Assembly (NCBI GenBank): GCA_900541855.1
Contig: UQLD01000030.1
Coordinates: 1-17,426, forward strand
Origin: an uncultured Collinsella sp.
Lineage (GTDB): Bacteria; Actinomycetota; Coriobacteriia; Coriobacteriales; Coriobacteriaceae
DNA: 17,426 nt
Direction of reading: 5' to 3'
Shown here one piece after another: positions 1 through 6,632 of this stretch. The position numbers and the translations under genes are program-made. Position 1 is the first letter of the stretch; every line of letters starts with the position of its first letter. The notes under the pieces were generated by a model, which was not told the origin of the DNA, did no database searches, and worked only from the letters and a program-made list of their open reading frames with translations.

Positions 1-15
1 ATAGCCGTGCAACGG

Positions 16-62
16 AAAAGAGCCGCCCTTTCGGACGACTCAAACTGTAATGGGGCTCTTTT
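16..62 (+). terminator. Terminator-like hairpin of an off-window gene
   Basis: AAAAGAGCC (16-24) is complementary to GGCTCTTTT (54-62) across a 29-nt loop, and the 3' arm ends in a T-run. This fits an intrinsic terminator of a gene lying left of the window. The A/T symmetry means it could also work on the - strand. The long loop lowers confidence. Confidence 0.5.
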
Positions 63-94
63 AGCTGCCCCGCCATCCACCCAGCCCTCTTCAA

Positions 95-157
95 TTGCGG
101 TGAAATAGTTCCTGATTTCCGCCAAAACCCCGGCATCCAGGAACTATTCCACCGCAA
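95..157. repeat. Inverted repeat, TTGCGGTGA family, copy 1
   Basis: Arms at 95-114 and 138-157 are 20 nt each and pair at 19 of 20 positions. The ends read TTGCGGTGAAATA and its near-complement. The 23-nt loop can form a small inner GCC/GGC stem. Two further copies with the same ends lie at 1946-2012 and 14267-14339. It lies in a gene-free region. Confidence 0.8.
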
Positions 158-209
158 CTATCCTTGGAATCGGTATTTAGCTTGTGCCTACTTTAGTGCC
201 ATTTCAAAA

Positions 210-353
210 CTATGCCGGATTACGGGGCTGATTCGGAGACCCCTATCCATACCGGCTATTTTCGATTTTTGATAAGCCGTCTACCTGCAGTTTTAATTTC
301 GCGATTTTTCTCATGGTTAAGTAATACAGGTCCAGCCCCGTAATCCGCCATAC
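210..353 (+). repeat. Long-armed element, peptidase-flanking family, copy 1
   Basis: The arms TATGCCGGATTACGGGGCTG (211-230) and its near-perfect complement (333-352, 19 of 20) enclose about 100 nt. Weaker complementarity continues outward for roughly 14 nt. The interior contains CTACCTGCAGTTTTAATTTC (281-300), which recurs with one change in the interior of a second element at 1738-1869. The two elements have different arms but similar length and interior. No ORF inside looks real. MITE-like or structured-RNA origins are both possible. Confidence 0.7.
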
Positions 354-415
354 TTTCGAAACCAGCCCATTTGGGACATGCCTTTTATGACTACTTTTGC
401 CCGAACGTTCGCTCA

Positions 416-493
416 AATGATTTTTCTGGGACGGGGATTAAATAATCATTATGTGCCGAATGATTATTTAATCCCCGTCCCAGAAAAATCATT
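416..493. repeat. Perfect 35-bp palindrome with 8-nt loop
   Basis: Bases 416-450 are perfectly complementary to 459-493, with the loop ATGTGCCG (451-458). The arms contain TTTTTCTGGGACGGGGATTA, and each arm begins and ends with AATGATT/AATCATT, so the arm ends are themselves related. The GGGACGGGG core also occurs, on the - strand, in the nearby block at 510-537. The palindrome falls inside the region where copy 1 of the peptidase-flanking repeat is longer than copy 2, consistent with a later insertion. Confidence 0.85.
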
Positions 494-509
494 CCGCAAG
501 TTTTACGCG

Positions 510-537
510 GCCAAAATAGCCCCGTCCCAAATTGACT
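510..537 (+). repeat. 28-nt block repeated downstream of the peptidase gene
   Basis: Begins GCCAAAATAGCCCC and matches 1911-1938 at 24 of 28 positions in the same orientation. In both places it follows an element carrying the CTACCTGCAGTTTT motif, so the pair probably marks the end of one composite repeat unit. A TTGACT at 532-537 could be a -35 box for the peptidase gene, but no convincing -10 follows. Confidence 0.65.
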
Positions 538-586
538 ACCCTGGCATTGGGGATACCATGGTGGCAACCTAGCGAAAGGACGATGT

Positions 587-1675
587 ATGGCACATGTCGA
601 TGACCAGCGCGTGGCGCGCGTGCTCGATGCGCTCGAGGCTCAGCACCCCGGCGCGCAGCTGCTCGTAAACGACCCATGGTCGATCTACTATCTAACCGGC
701 TTTTATGCCGATATGTTCGAGCGTTTTTGCGGCGTGCTGCTCGCGCGCGATGCCGAGCCCGTAATCTTGGTTAACGCCCTGCATCAGCTGCCAGAGTACG
801 ACAATGCCCGCGTGGCCTACCACACCGATACCGACGTCGTGACCAATGCCATCGCACGAGAGGTCAATCCGACTAAGCCGCTCGGCATCGACACCGTCAT
901 GCGTTCCGGCTTTTTGATGCCCCTTATGGATCGTCATGCAGCGAGCGAGTTCTTCCTGGGCGACTTTGCCGTCACCGCTGCACGCACCCACAAGGACGAA
1001 GCCGAGCAGGAGCTCATGCGCGCATCCTCGGCCGCCAACGACGCCGTGATGGCCGACGCCATCAAGCTCGTTCACGAGGGCGTGACGGAGCGCGAAATTG
1101 CCGACCAGATGCTCGGCCTGTACCGCAAGCACAACTGCGAGGGCTTTAGCTTTCCGCCCATCGTAAGCTTTGGTGCCAACGCCGGAGACCCGCATCACGA
1201 GCCCGACAACACCGTACTCAAGCGCGGCGACGTGGTGCTGTTCGACATTGGCGGACGCCACCGCAACTACTGCTCGGACATGACGCGCACGTTCTTTTGG
1301 GGCGAGCCGGACGAGGAGACGGCTCGCATCTACGACATCGTGCGCCGCGCCAACGAGACCGCCGAGGCGCTCATCGCACCGGGCGTGCGCATGTGCGACC
1401 TGGACCGCGCCGCGCGCGACGTGATTGAGGATGCGGGCTATGGGCAGTACTTTACTCATCGCCTGGGACACTCGATTGGTCTGCAGGACCACGAGCCAGG
1501 CGACGTTTCGCTTGTCAACGAGCAAGTCGTAGAGCCGGGCATGACGTTCTCCATCGAGCCGGGCATCTACCTCCCCGGCCGCACCGGCGTCCGCATCGAG
1601 GACTTGGCCCTAGTTACCGAGTCCGGCGTCGAGATTCTCAACGCATACCCCCACGATCCCGTCCGCCTAGACTAG
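587..1675 (+). CDS. M24B family metallopeptidase (Xaa-Pro aminopeptidase/dipeptidase-like)
   Basis: A 362-residue cytosolic enzyme predicted to hydrolyse the bond between an N-terminal residue and proline. The N-terminal creatinase-like domain covers about residues 5-135 and the pita-bread catalytic domain about 140-355. All five metal ligands of the M24 family are visible: D220 (FDIGG), D231 (SDMTR), H295 (RLGHSIG), E324 (SIEPGIY) and E338 (RIEDL). H302 in the DHE motif is also typical. The start is supported by AAAGGACG just upstream of the ATG. It is the only + strand gene here, stands alone, and lies between two related repeat elements. It is followed directly by a hairpin and then a strong terminator. 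PepP versus PepQ specificity cannot be decided from sequence alone. Confidence 0.93.
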   Translation: MAHVDDQRVARVLDALEAQHPGAQLLVNDPWSIYYLTGFYADMFERFCGVLLARDAEPVILVNALHQLPEYDNARVAYHTDTDVVTNAIAREVNPTKPLGIDTVMRSGFLMPLMDRHAASEFFLGDFAVTAARTHKDEAEQELMRASSAANDAVMADAIKLVHEGVTEREIADQMLGLYRKHNCEGFSFPPIVSFGANAGDPHHEPDNTVLKRGDVVLFDIGGRHRNYCSDMTRTFFWGEPDEETARIYDIVRRANETAEALIAPGVRMCDLDRAARDVIEDAGYGQYFTHRLGHSIGLQDHEPGDVSLVNEQVVEPGMTFSIEPGIYLPGRTGVRIEDLALVTESGVEILNAYPHDPVRLD

Positions 1676-1676
1676 C

Positions 1677-1711
1677 CAATGTGACAAAGGGACAGCCCCT
1701 TTGTCACATTG
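1677..1711. repeat. 15-bp REP-like hairpin abutting the peptidase stop codon
   Basis: CAATGTGACAAAGGG (1677-1691) pairs perfectly with 1697-1711 around a 5-nt loop. It starts one base after the TAG. There is no T-run, so it is more likely a REP-type or mRNA 3'-protecting hairpin than an intrinsic terminator. A real terminator follows at 1754-1785. Confidence 0.75.
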
Positions 1712-1737
1712 CGATTACGTCGCGCCACGAAAACGAG

Positions 1738-1869
1738 CTATCTACTACGTTTAACCCGCATGGGTCGACCATGCGGGTCTTTTTTGAAAAATGGCAGGCC
1801 CTCTACCTGCAGTTTTGATTTCGCAATTCTCGGTATGGTCGAGGGTTGCCGGTCAAACGTAGTAAATAG
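1738..1869 (+). repeat. Long-armed element, peptidase-flanking family, copy 2
   Basis: Arms CTATCTACTACGTTTAAC (1738-1755) and 1852-1869 pair at 16 of 18 positions. The interior holds CTACCTGCAGTTTTGATTTC (1803-1822), matching 281-300 with one change. Total size is 132 nt against 144 nt in copy 1. The arms are unrelated in sequence to those of copy 1, yet both pairs are complementary. Confidence 0.65.
1754..1785 (+). terminator. Intrinsic terminator of the M24 peptidase gene
   Basis: Stem ACCCGCATGG (1754-1763) and CCATGCGGGT (1769-1778), loop GTCGA, followed by CTTTTTT. This is a textbook + strand terminator. It sits inside the left part of repeat copy 2, so that element may supply the terminator. 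Confidence 0.88.
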
Positions 1870-1910
1870 GCCCATTTCGTGGCAAGCGAGTCAACTCGGG
1901 GCACAGGACA

Positions 1911-1938
1911 GCCAAAATGGCCCCATCCCAAATTAGCT
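1911..1938 (+). repeat. Second copy of the GCCAAAAT block
   Basis: Matches 510-537 at 24 of 28 positions. It lies 108 nt after the shared CTACCTGCAG motif, against 229 nt in copy 1. The difference is largely accounted for by the palindrome at 416-493 and its flanks. Confidence 0.6.
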
Positions 1939-1945
1939 GCTTTTG

Positions 1946-2012
1946 AGTTGCGGTGATATACGGACTGTTTAAGGCTTCTAGCCCATAAAACAGTCCCCAT
2001 TTCACCGCAACT
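1946..2012. repeat. Inverted repeat, TTGCGGTGA family, copy 2
   Basis: Arms 1946-1970 and 1988-2012 pair with about three mismatches. The ends read AGTTGCGGTGATATACGGAC. The loop contains a GGCT/AGCC mini-stem. It lies between the convergent peptidase and folC genes, just past the folC stop. It could act as a terminator-like barrier, but there is no T-run. Confidence 0.8.
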
Positions 2013-2026
2013 GATGAGGGGATGGG

Positions 2027-3370
2027 TTAGCGGAGCAGACCGGCTACTTCGCCGGCTAGGGTGATGGTGCCGGCTGCTACGAAGGGCTCGCCCGCGGCAT
2101 CGAAGGCCGCGAGGGCCTTGGACACGCTGGGGTACACGCCCGCCAGCTTGTCAGCGTCCACCAAGGCAGCGAGCTCCTCTGCCGGCAGGGCACGATCGGA
2201 ATCGGTCTGGGTCACGACCACGCGGGGGAACGCCGGAACCAGAACGTCAACGATACCCGCCACGTCCTTATCGGCCAGCGCGGCGCACAGCAGCGTGGGG
2301 CGATTCTCAACGTACGGGTCAATCTCGTCCAGCGCGCTTACAAAGTTCTCGCAGCTCTGAGGGTTATGGCAGGCATCGATCAGCTTGAGCGGATCGGTCC
2401 CCAGCACGTCAAAACGACCCGGTGTGGGGCAACCCATAAGCGAGGCATCGAGCTTGTCATGATCGAGCTCGCGACCCAGATACCCCTCGCAGAGCATAAT
2501 CGCGCACGCAGCATTCTGCGGCTGATAGGCCGGCTTGACCATGCTCGACGTATAGATCGCACGCGGCGTGGTGCAGCTAAACTCAACCGTATCGCCCACG
2601 TGCTCCGGCACCTTGGTCGTGGCATGGTTCACCACCAGCGGCACAATGCCGCACTCGCGACAACGGGCATCCATCACGCGCTGAACGCTCGCCTCGTGCG
2701 TGCCCTCGCCCAGCACAACCAGGCGTCCGGGCTTAATGACCGCAGCCTTCTCCCCCGCAATGGCCTCGAGCGTATCGCCCAGAATGCGTGTGTGATCGAG
2801 CCCAATGCCCGTAATGGCAACGGCGACGGGATCGGTCGCACTCGTGGCGTCCCAACGTCCGCCCATGCCGACCTCGAGCATGGCAACATCCACCGCGGCC
2901 TCGGCAAACACTACAAGTGCGGCAGCCGTCAGCAGGTCAAACGGCGTGATGGAATAGGCGCGCTCCCCTGCCGCCACACGGCGCGCATTCACGCGATGCC
3001 CCGCCTCGACAGCTGCCGAAACGCCACGGGCAAAGGCCTCGTCGCTCACGACGCACCCATCAACCTCCATGCGCTCGGGATAGCGCACCAGCTGTGGCGA
3101 CGTATACAGCGCGGTTTTGAGCCCCTCACCACGAAGAATGGCAGCCGAAAAACGCGTAGTCGAAGTCTTGCCATTGGTACCGGCAACCTGGATGCTATCG
3201 AAATACTCGTCCGGACGCCCCAGCTCATCGAGCATATCGACAACCGTCTCGAGCAAAGGACCAGCATCCCCAGAAATCCGCCCCGTATCAGCAGCAAGCC
3301 CCACGGCCTCATCAAACGAAAGCAACTCAAACGAGAACGGAACGACATACGACCCAGAACGCTTAGCCAT
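2027..3370 (-). CDS. folC: Bifunctional dihydrofolate synthase / folylpolyglutamate synthase
   Basis: A 447-residue Mur-ligase-like ATP-dependent enzyme that joins glutamate to dihydropteroate and adds glutamates to tetrahydrofolate in the cytosol. The P-loop AGTNGKTSTTRF lies at residues 63-74. Other FolC signatures are TSPQL with ERMEVDG, the LEVGMGGRWDAT box, GLDHTRILG, and the C-terminal-domain DACHNP motif. Length is normal. The ATG at 3370 was chosen over an upstream TTG because the family N-terminus begins near here and the extra residues (MVGLFFCYGG...) look untranslated and overlap a T-rich hairpin. The Shine-Dalgarno sequence is weak (GGGGGAC). It is the last gene of the valS-folC pair, separated from valS by 280 nt, and a possible attenuator precedes it. 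Confidence 0.95.
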   Translation of the reverse strand: MAKRSGSYVVPFSFELLSFDEAVGLAADTGRISGDAGPLLETVVDMLDELGRPDEYFDSIQVAGTNGKTSTTRFSAAILRGEGLKTALYTSPQLVRYPERMEVDGCVVSDEAFARGVSAAVEAGHRVNARRVAAGERAYSITPFDLLTAAALVVFAEAAVDVAMLEVGMGGRWDATSATDPVAVAITGIGLDHTRILGDTLEAIAGEKAAVIKPGRLVVLGEGTHEASVQRVMDARCRECGIVPLVVNHATTKVPEHVGDTVEFSCTTPRAIYTSSMVKPAYQPQNAACAIMLCEGYLGRELDHDKLDASLMGCPTPGRFDVLGTDPLKLIDACHNPQSCENFVSALDEIDPYVENRPTLLCAALADKDVAGIVDVLVPAFPRVVVTQTDSDRALPAEELAALVDADKLAGVYPSVSKALAAFDAAGEPFVAAGTITLAGEVAGLLR

Positions 3371-3391
3371 AACCCAAAGTCCCCCATAACA

Positions 3392-3421
3392 GAAAAAGAG
3401 GCCCACCAAAAAGAATGAGCC
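3392..3421 (-). terminator. Terminator/attenuator hairpin just upstream of folC
   Basis: On the - strand GGCTCA (3421-3416) pairs with TGGGCC (3405-3400), with one G-T pair, and is followed by TCTTTTTCT. It sits about 22 nt before the folC ATG, where a terminator would block folC. It is therefore a candidate attenuator. Alternatively it ends a small upstream transcript. Confidence 0.5.
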
Positions 3422-3440
3422 CCTCGTGTTGACAATATCA

Positions 3441-3485
3441 GCCTTTATCCGCTTGCAGCAAGATCAAGGCCACAACCCAGTGGTC
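3441..3485 (-). promoter_or_regulatory. Possible structured leader of folC
   Basis: Two further potential hairpins precede the folC terminator-like stem. GCCTT/AAGGC (3441-3445 with 3466-3470) encloses the palindrome CTTGCAGCAAG (3452-3462). A weaker GGACCAC/GTGG stem spans about 3467-3485. I do not recognise a known folate riboswitch consensus. Function is unproven. Confidence 0.3.
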
Positions 3486-3530
3486 CTAACCTACCAGATG
3501 CAAACAACCACGTAACCGCACTAGGAGCGG

Positions 3531-3631
3531 CCCGACGCTTTGCTCGATACAAGTTCCGCACGCAAAGGACAGCACTAAATGTGCTGTCCGTCTTGCGCAG
3601 GACTGTTCGCAGTAGCGAGCAAAGCGTCGGG
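3531..3631 (+). repeat. Nested double palindrome with AGCACTAAATGTGCT apex, copy 1
   Basis: Outer arms CCCGACGCTTTGCTCG (3531-3546) and 3616-3631 are perfectly complementary over 16 bp. The inner hairpin GGACAGCAC-TAAAT-GTGCTGTCC spans 3567-3589. TTCCGCACG precedes the inner hairpin and CAGGACTG follows it. These pieces recur in the same order on the - strand at 6368-6481, with entirely different outer arms. It lies between the valS stop and folC. Confidence 0.85.
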
Positions 3632-3650
3632 ACGCGCCCCAGAGCAAACC

Positions 3651-6347
3651 TTACGAGAAGTCAGCAACCTGAGCAGTCAGCGCCGCCAGGATCTCCTTGA
3701 GCTCAGCTGCACGGTCCCTCTTCTTCTGGACCACCGCGGGCGCGGCCTTGGCCACAAAGCCCTCGTTGGCGAGCGTCTTCTCGCAGCCGGCGAGCTCCTT
3801 CTGGGCCGCGGCGATCTCCTTCTCCAGGCGCGCCTTCTCGGCCGAAAGATCGACCTTGCCCTCAAGCACCACAAAGACCTCGACGCCGCTGTCGACCACG
3901 GCGATGCTCGCAGCCGGCTTCTCAACGTCGGTACCCATGACCAGCGAGGCGGTGTTGGCCAGCGGCTCGATGGTCGAGCGCAGGCTCTCGAGCTTCTCGA
4001 TGTCCTCGGCACCGGCGCGCACGACCACGCCGAGCTCGGCCTTGGGGCTCAAGCGGTAACGCGAACGCGTGGCGCGGGCGGCGGAAACGACGGCACGGCA
4101 CAGCTCAAACGCGCGCTCGGCGGGCTCGTCGACGTACTTGGCGTAGTCGGCGGGCTCCGGCCACTTGGCGATCATGAGCGCCTCGGCACGGTCCACGTTG
4201 CCCTCGGCGTCCAGGTCGAGCACGCTCGCCGGCATGTTGTCCCAGATCTCCTCGGTAACAAACGGCATGAGCGGGTGCATCAGGCGAATGGAGGTGTCGA
4301 GCACAAAGATCAGGTTGCGCTGGGCCTGCAGACGACCTTCGCCCTTCAGGCGGGCCTTGGTGACCTCGACGTACCAGTCGCAGACCTCGTTCCAGAAGAA
4401 CTGCTGCACGCCGCGGGCCATGTCGCCAAAGGTGTAGTTCTCAATGCCCTCGGTGACCATCTTCACGGCCTTTGCCAGGCGGCTGAACATCCAAGCGTCG
4501 GCCGGCGTCTCCACGACGGGCTCGCCGGGCGTGTAGCCCTCCATGTTCATGAGCAAGAAGCGGCTGGCGTTCCAGATCTTGGTGACGAACGACTTGGCCT
4601 GCTCGGTGCGCGGGCTGTCGATAAGCTTCCTGGTCTTCTTGTCGATGTTCGCGTCGAACTTGACGTCCTGGTTGTTGGTGCACAGCGTGAGCAGATTGTA
4701 GCGCATGGCGTCGGCGCCGTACATGCCAATGAGGTCCATGGGGTCAACGCCGTTGCCCTTGGACTTGGACATGCGGCTGCCGTCCTTGGCAAGGATCGTC
4801 GGGTAGATGACGACGTCCTTAAACGGCACCTCGTCCAGGAAGTACAGCGAGCTCATGACCATGCGGGCGACCCACAGCGCGATGATGTCGCGCGCGGTGA
4901 CGAGTGCCGTCGTGGGATGATGGCCCTCGAGCAGCTCCGGCTTTTGCGGCCAGCCCTGCGTGGCGAAAGTCCACAGCTGAGAGCTGAACCAGGTGTCCAA
5001 CACGTTCTCGTCCTGGTGTACGTGATGGCCGCCGCACTTGGGGCACACATCGGTGTCCTCGGTGAGGGCGTCCTCCCAGCCGCAGTCCTCGCAGTAGAAC
5101 ACGGGGATACGGTGGCCCCACCACAGCTGGCGGCTGATGCACCAGTCCTTGAGGTTCTCCATCCAGGTGGTATAGGTCTGCGTCCAGCGCGCGGGGTGGA
5201 AGGTGACCTTGCCGGAGTTGACGGCGTCGAGCGCCGGCCCCTTAAGCTTGTCGACGGCCACAAACCACTGCTCGGAAAGCCATGGCTCAAGCGCGGCGTC
5301 GCAACGGTAGCAGTGCATGACGGAGTGGTCGTGCTCCTCGACGTGATCGAGCAGGTCATGCTCCTCGAACCACTTGATGACGGCCTCGCGGCACTCCTCG
5401 CGGGTCATGCCGGTGAACTCGCCATAGCCCTCGACGACCACCGCGTGCTCGTCGAAGATGTTGATCTGCGGCAGGTCGTGAGCCTGACCCATGGCGTAGT
5501 CGTTGGGGTCGTGGGCCGGGGTAACCTTGACAAAGCCGGAACCAAAGTTGGCGTCGACATGCCAATCCTCAAAGATGGGGATTTCACGGTCGACGATGGG
5601 GAGCTTGACGGTCTTACCCACAAAGGCGGCCTTCTCGGGGTCCTTCGGGGAGACGGCGACGCCCGTGTCGCCGAGCATGGTCTCGGGGCGCGTGGTGGCG
5701 ACGACGATGTAGTCCTGGCCGTTGACCGGCTCGGTCAGCGGGTAGCGCAGGTGCCACAGGTGGCCCTTCTCGTCCTTGTACTCGGCCTCGTCGTCCGAGA
5801 TGGCGGTGGTGCAGTTGGGGCACCAGTTGACGATGCGCTTGCCGCGATAGATCAGACCGTCGTGGTACCAGTCGCAGAAGACCTTACGCACGGCCTGGGC
5901 GTAGTCCTCGTCCATGGTAAAGCGCTCGTTATCAAAGTCGACGGAGCAGCCCATGCGCTTGATCTGCTCGACGATGATGCCGCCGTACTCGTGGGTCCAA
6001 TCCCAGCAGGCGTCGACAAACTTGTCGCGACCAATCTCCAGGCGACTGATGCCCTCGCTCTTGAGCTTCTTGTCGACCTTGGTCTGCGTGGCGATACCGG
6101 CGTGGTCGGTACCCAGCACCCAGCGCGTGGACTTGCCGCGCATGCGGGCCATACGGACAATGGCATCCTGGATAGAGTCATCGGTGGCGTGGCCCATGTG
6201 GAGCTTGCCAGTCACGTTGGGAGGCGGAATGGTGACGGTGCAGTCGCCCACGCCCTCACGGCGCTTGTAGTAGCCGCCGTCGAGCCACTTCTGCAGGATC
6301 GCCGGCTCGTTGGTCGACGGATCGTAGTTCTTGGGCATTTCTTCCAT
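3651..6347 (-). CDS. valS: Valyl-tRNA synthetase
   Basis: An 898-residue class Ia aminoacyl-tRNA synthetase that charges tRNA-Val and edits misactivated threonine. The HIGH-type motif is HMGH at residues 50-53, preceded by PPPNVTGKL, and the KMSKS-type motif is RMSKS at 525-529. The CP1 editing domain lies between them. Cysteine pairs typical of bacterial ValRS zinc modules are present (WCPNCTT; CEDCGW with CPKCGG). The C-terminus (about 830-898) is a Glu/Lys/Ala-rich coiled-coil tRNA-binding arm. The ATG at 6347 follows GGGAGAG at good spacing. An in-frame upstream extension runs through a palindrome and is rejected. A nested palindrome lies in its leader and a related one, inverted, just past its stop. 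I see no T-box consensus in the leader. Confidence 0.97.
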   Translation of the reverse strand: MEEMPKNYDPSTNEPAILQKWLDGGYYKRREGVGDCTVTIPPPNVTGKLHMGHATDDSIQDAIVRMARMRGKSTRWVLGTDHAGIATQTKVDKKLKSEGISRLEIGRDKFVDACWDWTHEYGGIIVEQIKRMGCSVDFDNERFTMDEDYAQAVRKVFCDWYHDGLIYRGKRIVNWCPNCTTAISDDEAEYKDEKGHLWHLRYPLTEPVNGQDYIVVATTRPETMLGDTGVAVSPKDPEKAAFVGKTVKLPIVDREIPIFEDWHVDANFGSGFVKVTPAHDPNDYAMGQAHDLPQINIFDEHAVVVEGYGEFTGMTREECREAVIKWFEEHDLLDHVEEHDHSVMHCYRCDAALEPWLSEQWFVAVDKLKGPALDAVNSGKVTFHPARWTQTYTTWMENLKDWCISRQLWWGHRIPVFYCEDCGWEDALTEDTDVCPKCGGHHVHQDENVLDTWFSSQLWTFATQGWPQKPELLEGHHPTTALVTARDIIALWVARMVMSSLYFLDEVPFKDVVIYPTILAKDGSRMSKSKGNGVDPMDLIGMYGADAMRYNLLTLCTNNQDVKFDANIDKKTRKLIDSPRTEQAKSFVTKIWNASRFLLMNMEGYTPGEPVVETPADAWMFSRLAKAVKMVTEGIENYTFGDMARGVQQFFWNEVCDWYVEVTKARLKGEGRLQAQRNLIFVLDTSIRLMHPLMPFVTEEIWDNMPASVLDLDAEGNVDRAEALMIAKWPEPADYAKYVDEPAERAFELCRAVVSAARATRSRYRLSPKAELGVVVRAGAEDIEKLESLRSTIEPLANTASLVMGTDVEKPAASIAVVDSGVEVFVVLEGKVDLSAEKARLEKEIAAAQKELAGCEKTLANEGFVAKAAPAVVQKKRDRAAELKEILAALTAQVADFS

Positions 6348-6367
6348 ATATCTCTCCCTTGCCCGTC

Positions 6368-6481
6368 GGCGTGTCCGCCTGCTTGGTTTTCGCTCGGTCA
6401 GGTCCTGGGCTCGCACGAAGAGCACATTTAGTGCTCTTCGGCTCGTGCGGAATCTACGAAAACCAAGCAGGCGGACACGCC
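6368..6481 (-). repeat. Nested double palindrome with AGCACTAAATGTGCT apex, copy 2 (valS leader)
   Basis: Outer arms 6368-6392 and 6457-6481 are perfectly complementary over 25 bp. The inner hairpin 6416-6425/6431-6440 (10 bp) has the apex AGCACTAAATGTGCT on the - strand (6435-6421). TTCCGCACGAGC precedes the inner hairpin and CAGGACCTG follows it, as in copy 1. It ends about 20 nt before the valS start codon, so if transcribed it would fold next to the ribosome binding site. Confidence 0.88.
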
Positions 6482-6574
6482 TTAGGTATCGATTACTTCA
6501 GTCTGAATTGACTTCGCTTTGGCTTAAACAAACACACAGAATAGCACAGGTAGTTGGGGTTATTGCGTATCTAT

Positions 6575-6611
6575 AAAATAGCCTCCGACCGCGGATGGTC
6601 AGAGGCTATTT
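6575..6611 (-). terminator. Intrinsic terminator downstream of clpX
   Basis: On the - strand AAATAGCCTCTGACC (6611-6597) pairs with GGTCGGAGGCTATTT (6590-6576) with one mismatch around a 6-nt loop, followed by TATAG. It lies 22 nt past the clpX stop and separates the tig-clpP-clpX group from valS. Confidence 0.85.
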
Positions 6612-6632
6612 GCAAACACGTTTTAGGCTGGT

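Noticed and set aside
378..572. 64-codon + strand frame
   Set aside because: It runs through the perfect 78-nt palindrome and a shared intergenic repeat, so its codons are explained by the repeats.
1..586. CRISPR array
   Set aside because: The repeats here are inverted and few, with no regular direct repeat-spacer pattern and no cas genes in the window.
1709..1936. 75-codon + strand frame downstream of the peptidase gene
   Set aside because: It spans an intrinsic terminator and repeat copy 2. No ribosome binding site or recognisable protein.
3579..6431. Very long + strand open frame (950 codons) opposite valS
   Set aside because: It is the antisense shadow of valS, produced by GC-rich codon bias. 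It is rich in Leu, Val, His, Gly and Asp, has no recognisable domain, and ends inside a palindrome.
6348..6632. T-box riboswitch upstream of valS
   Set aside because: I looked for the AGGGTGGNACCGCG-type antiterminator sequence on the - strand and found none. The leader instead holds the nested palindrome.
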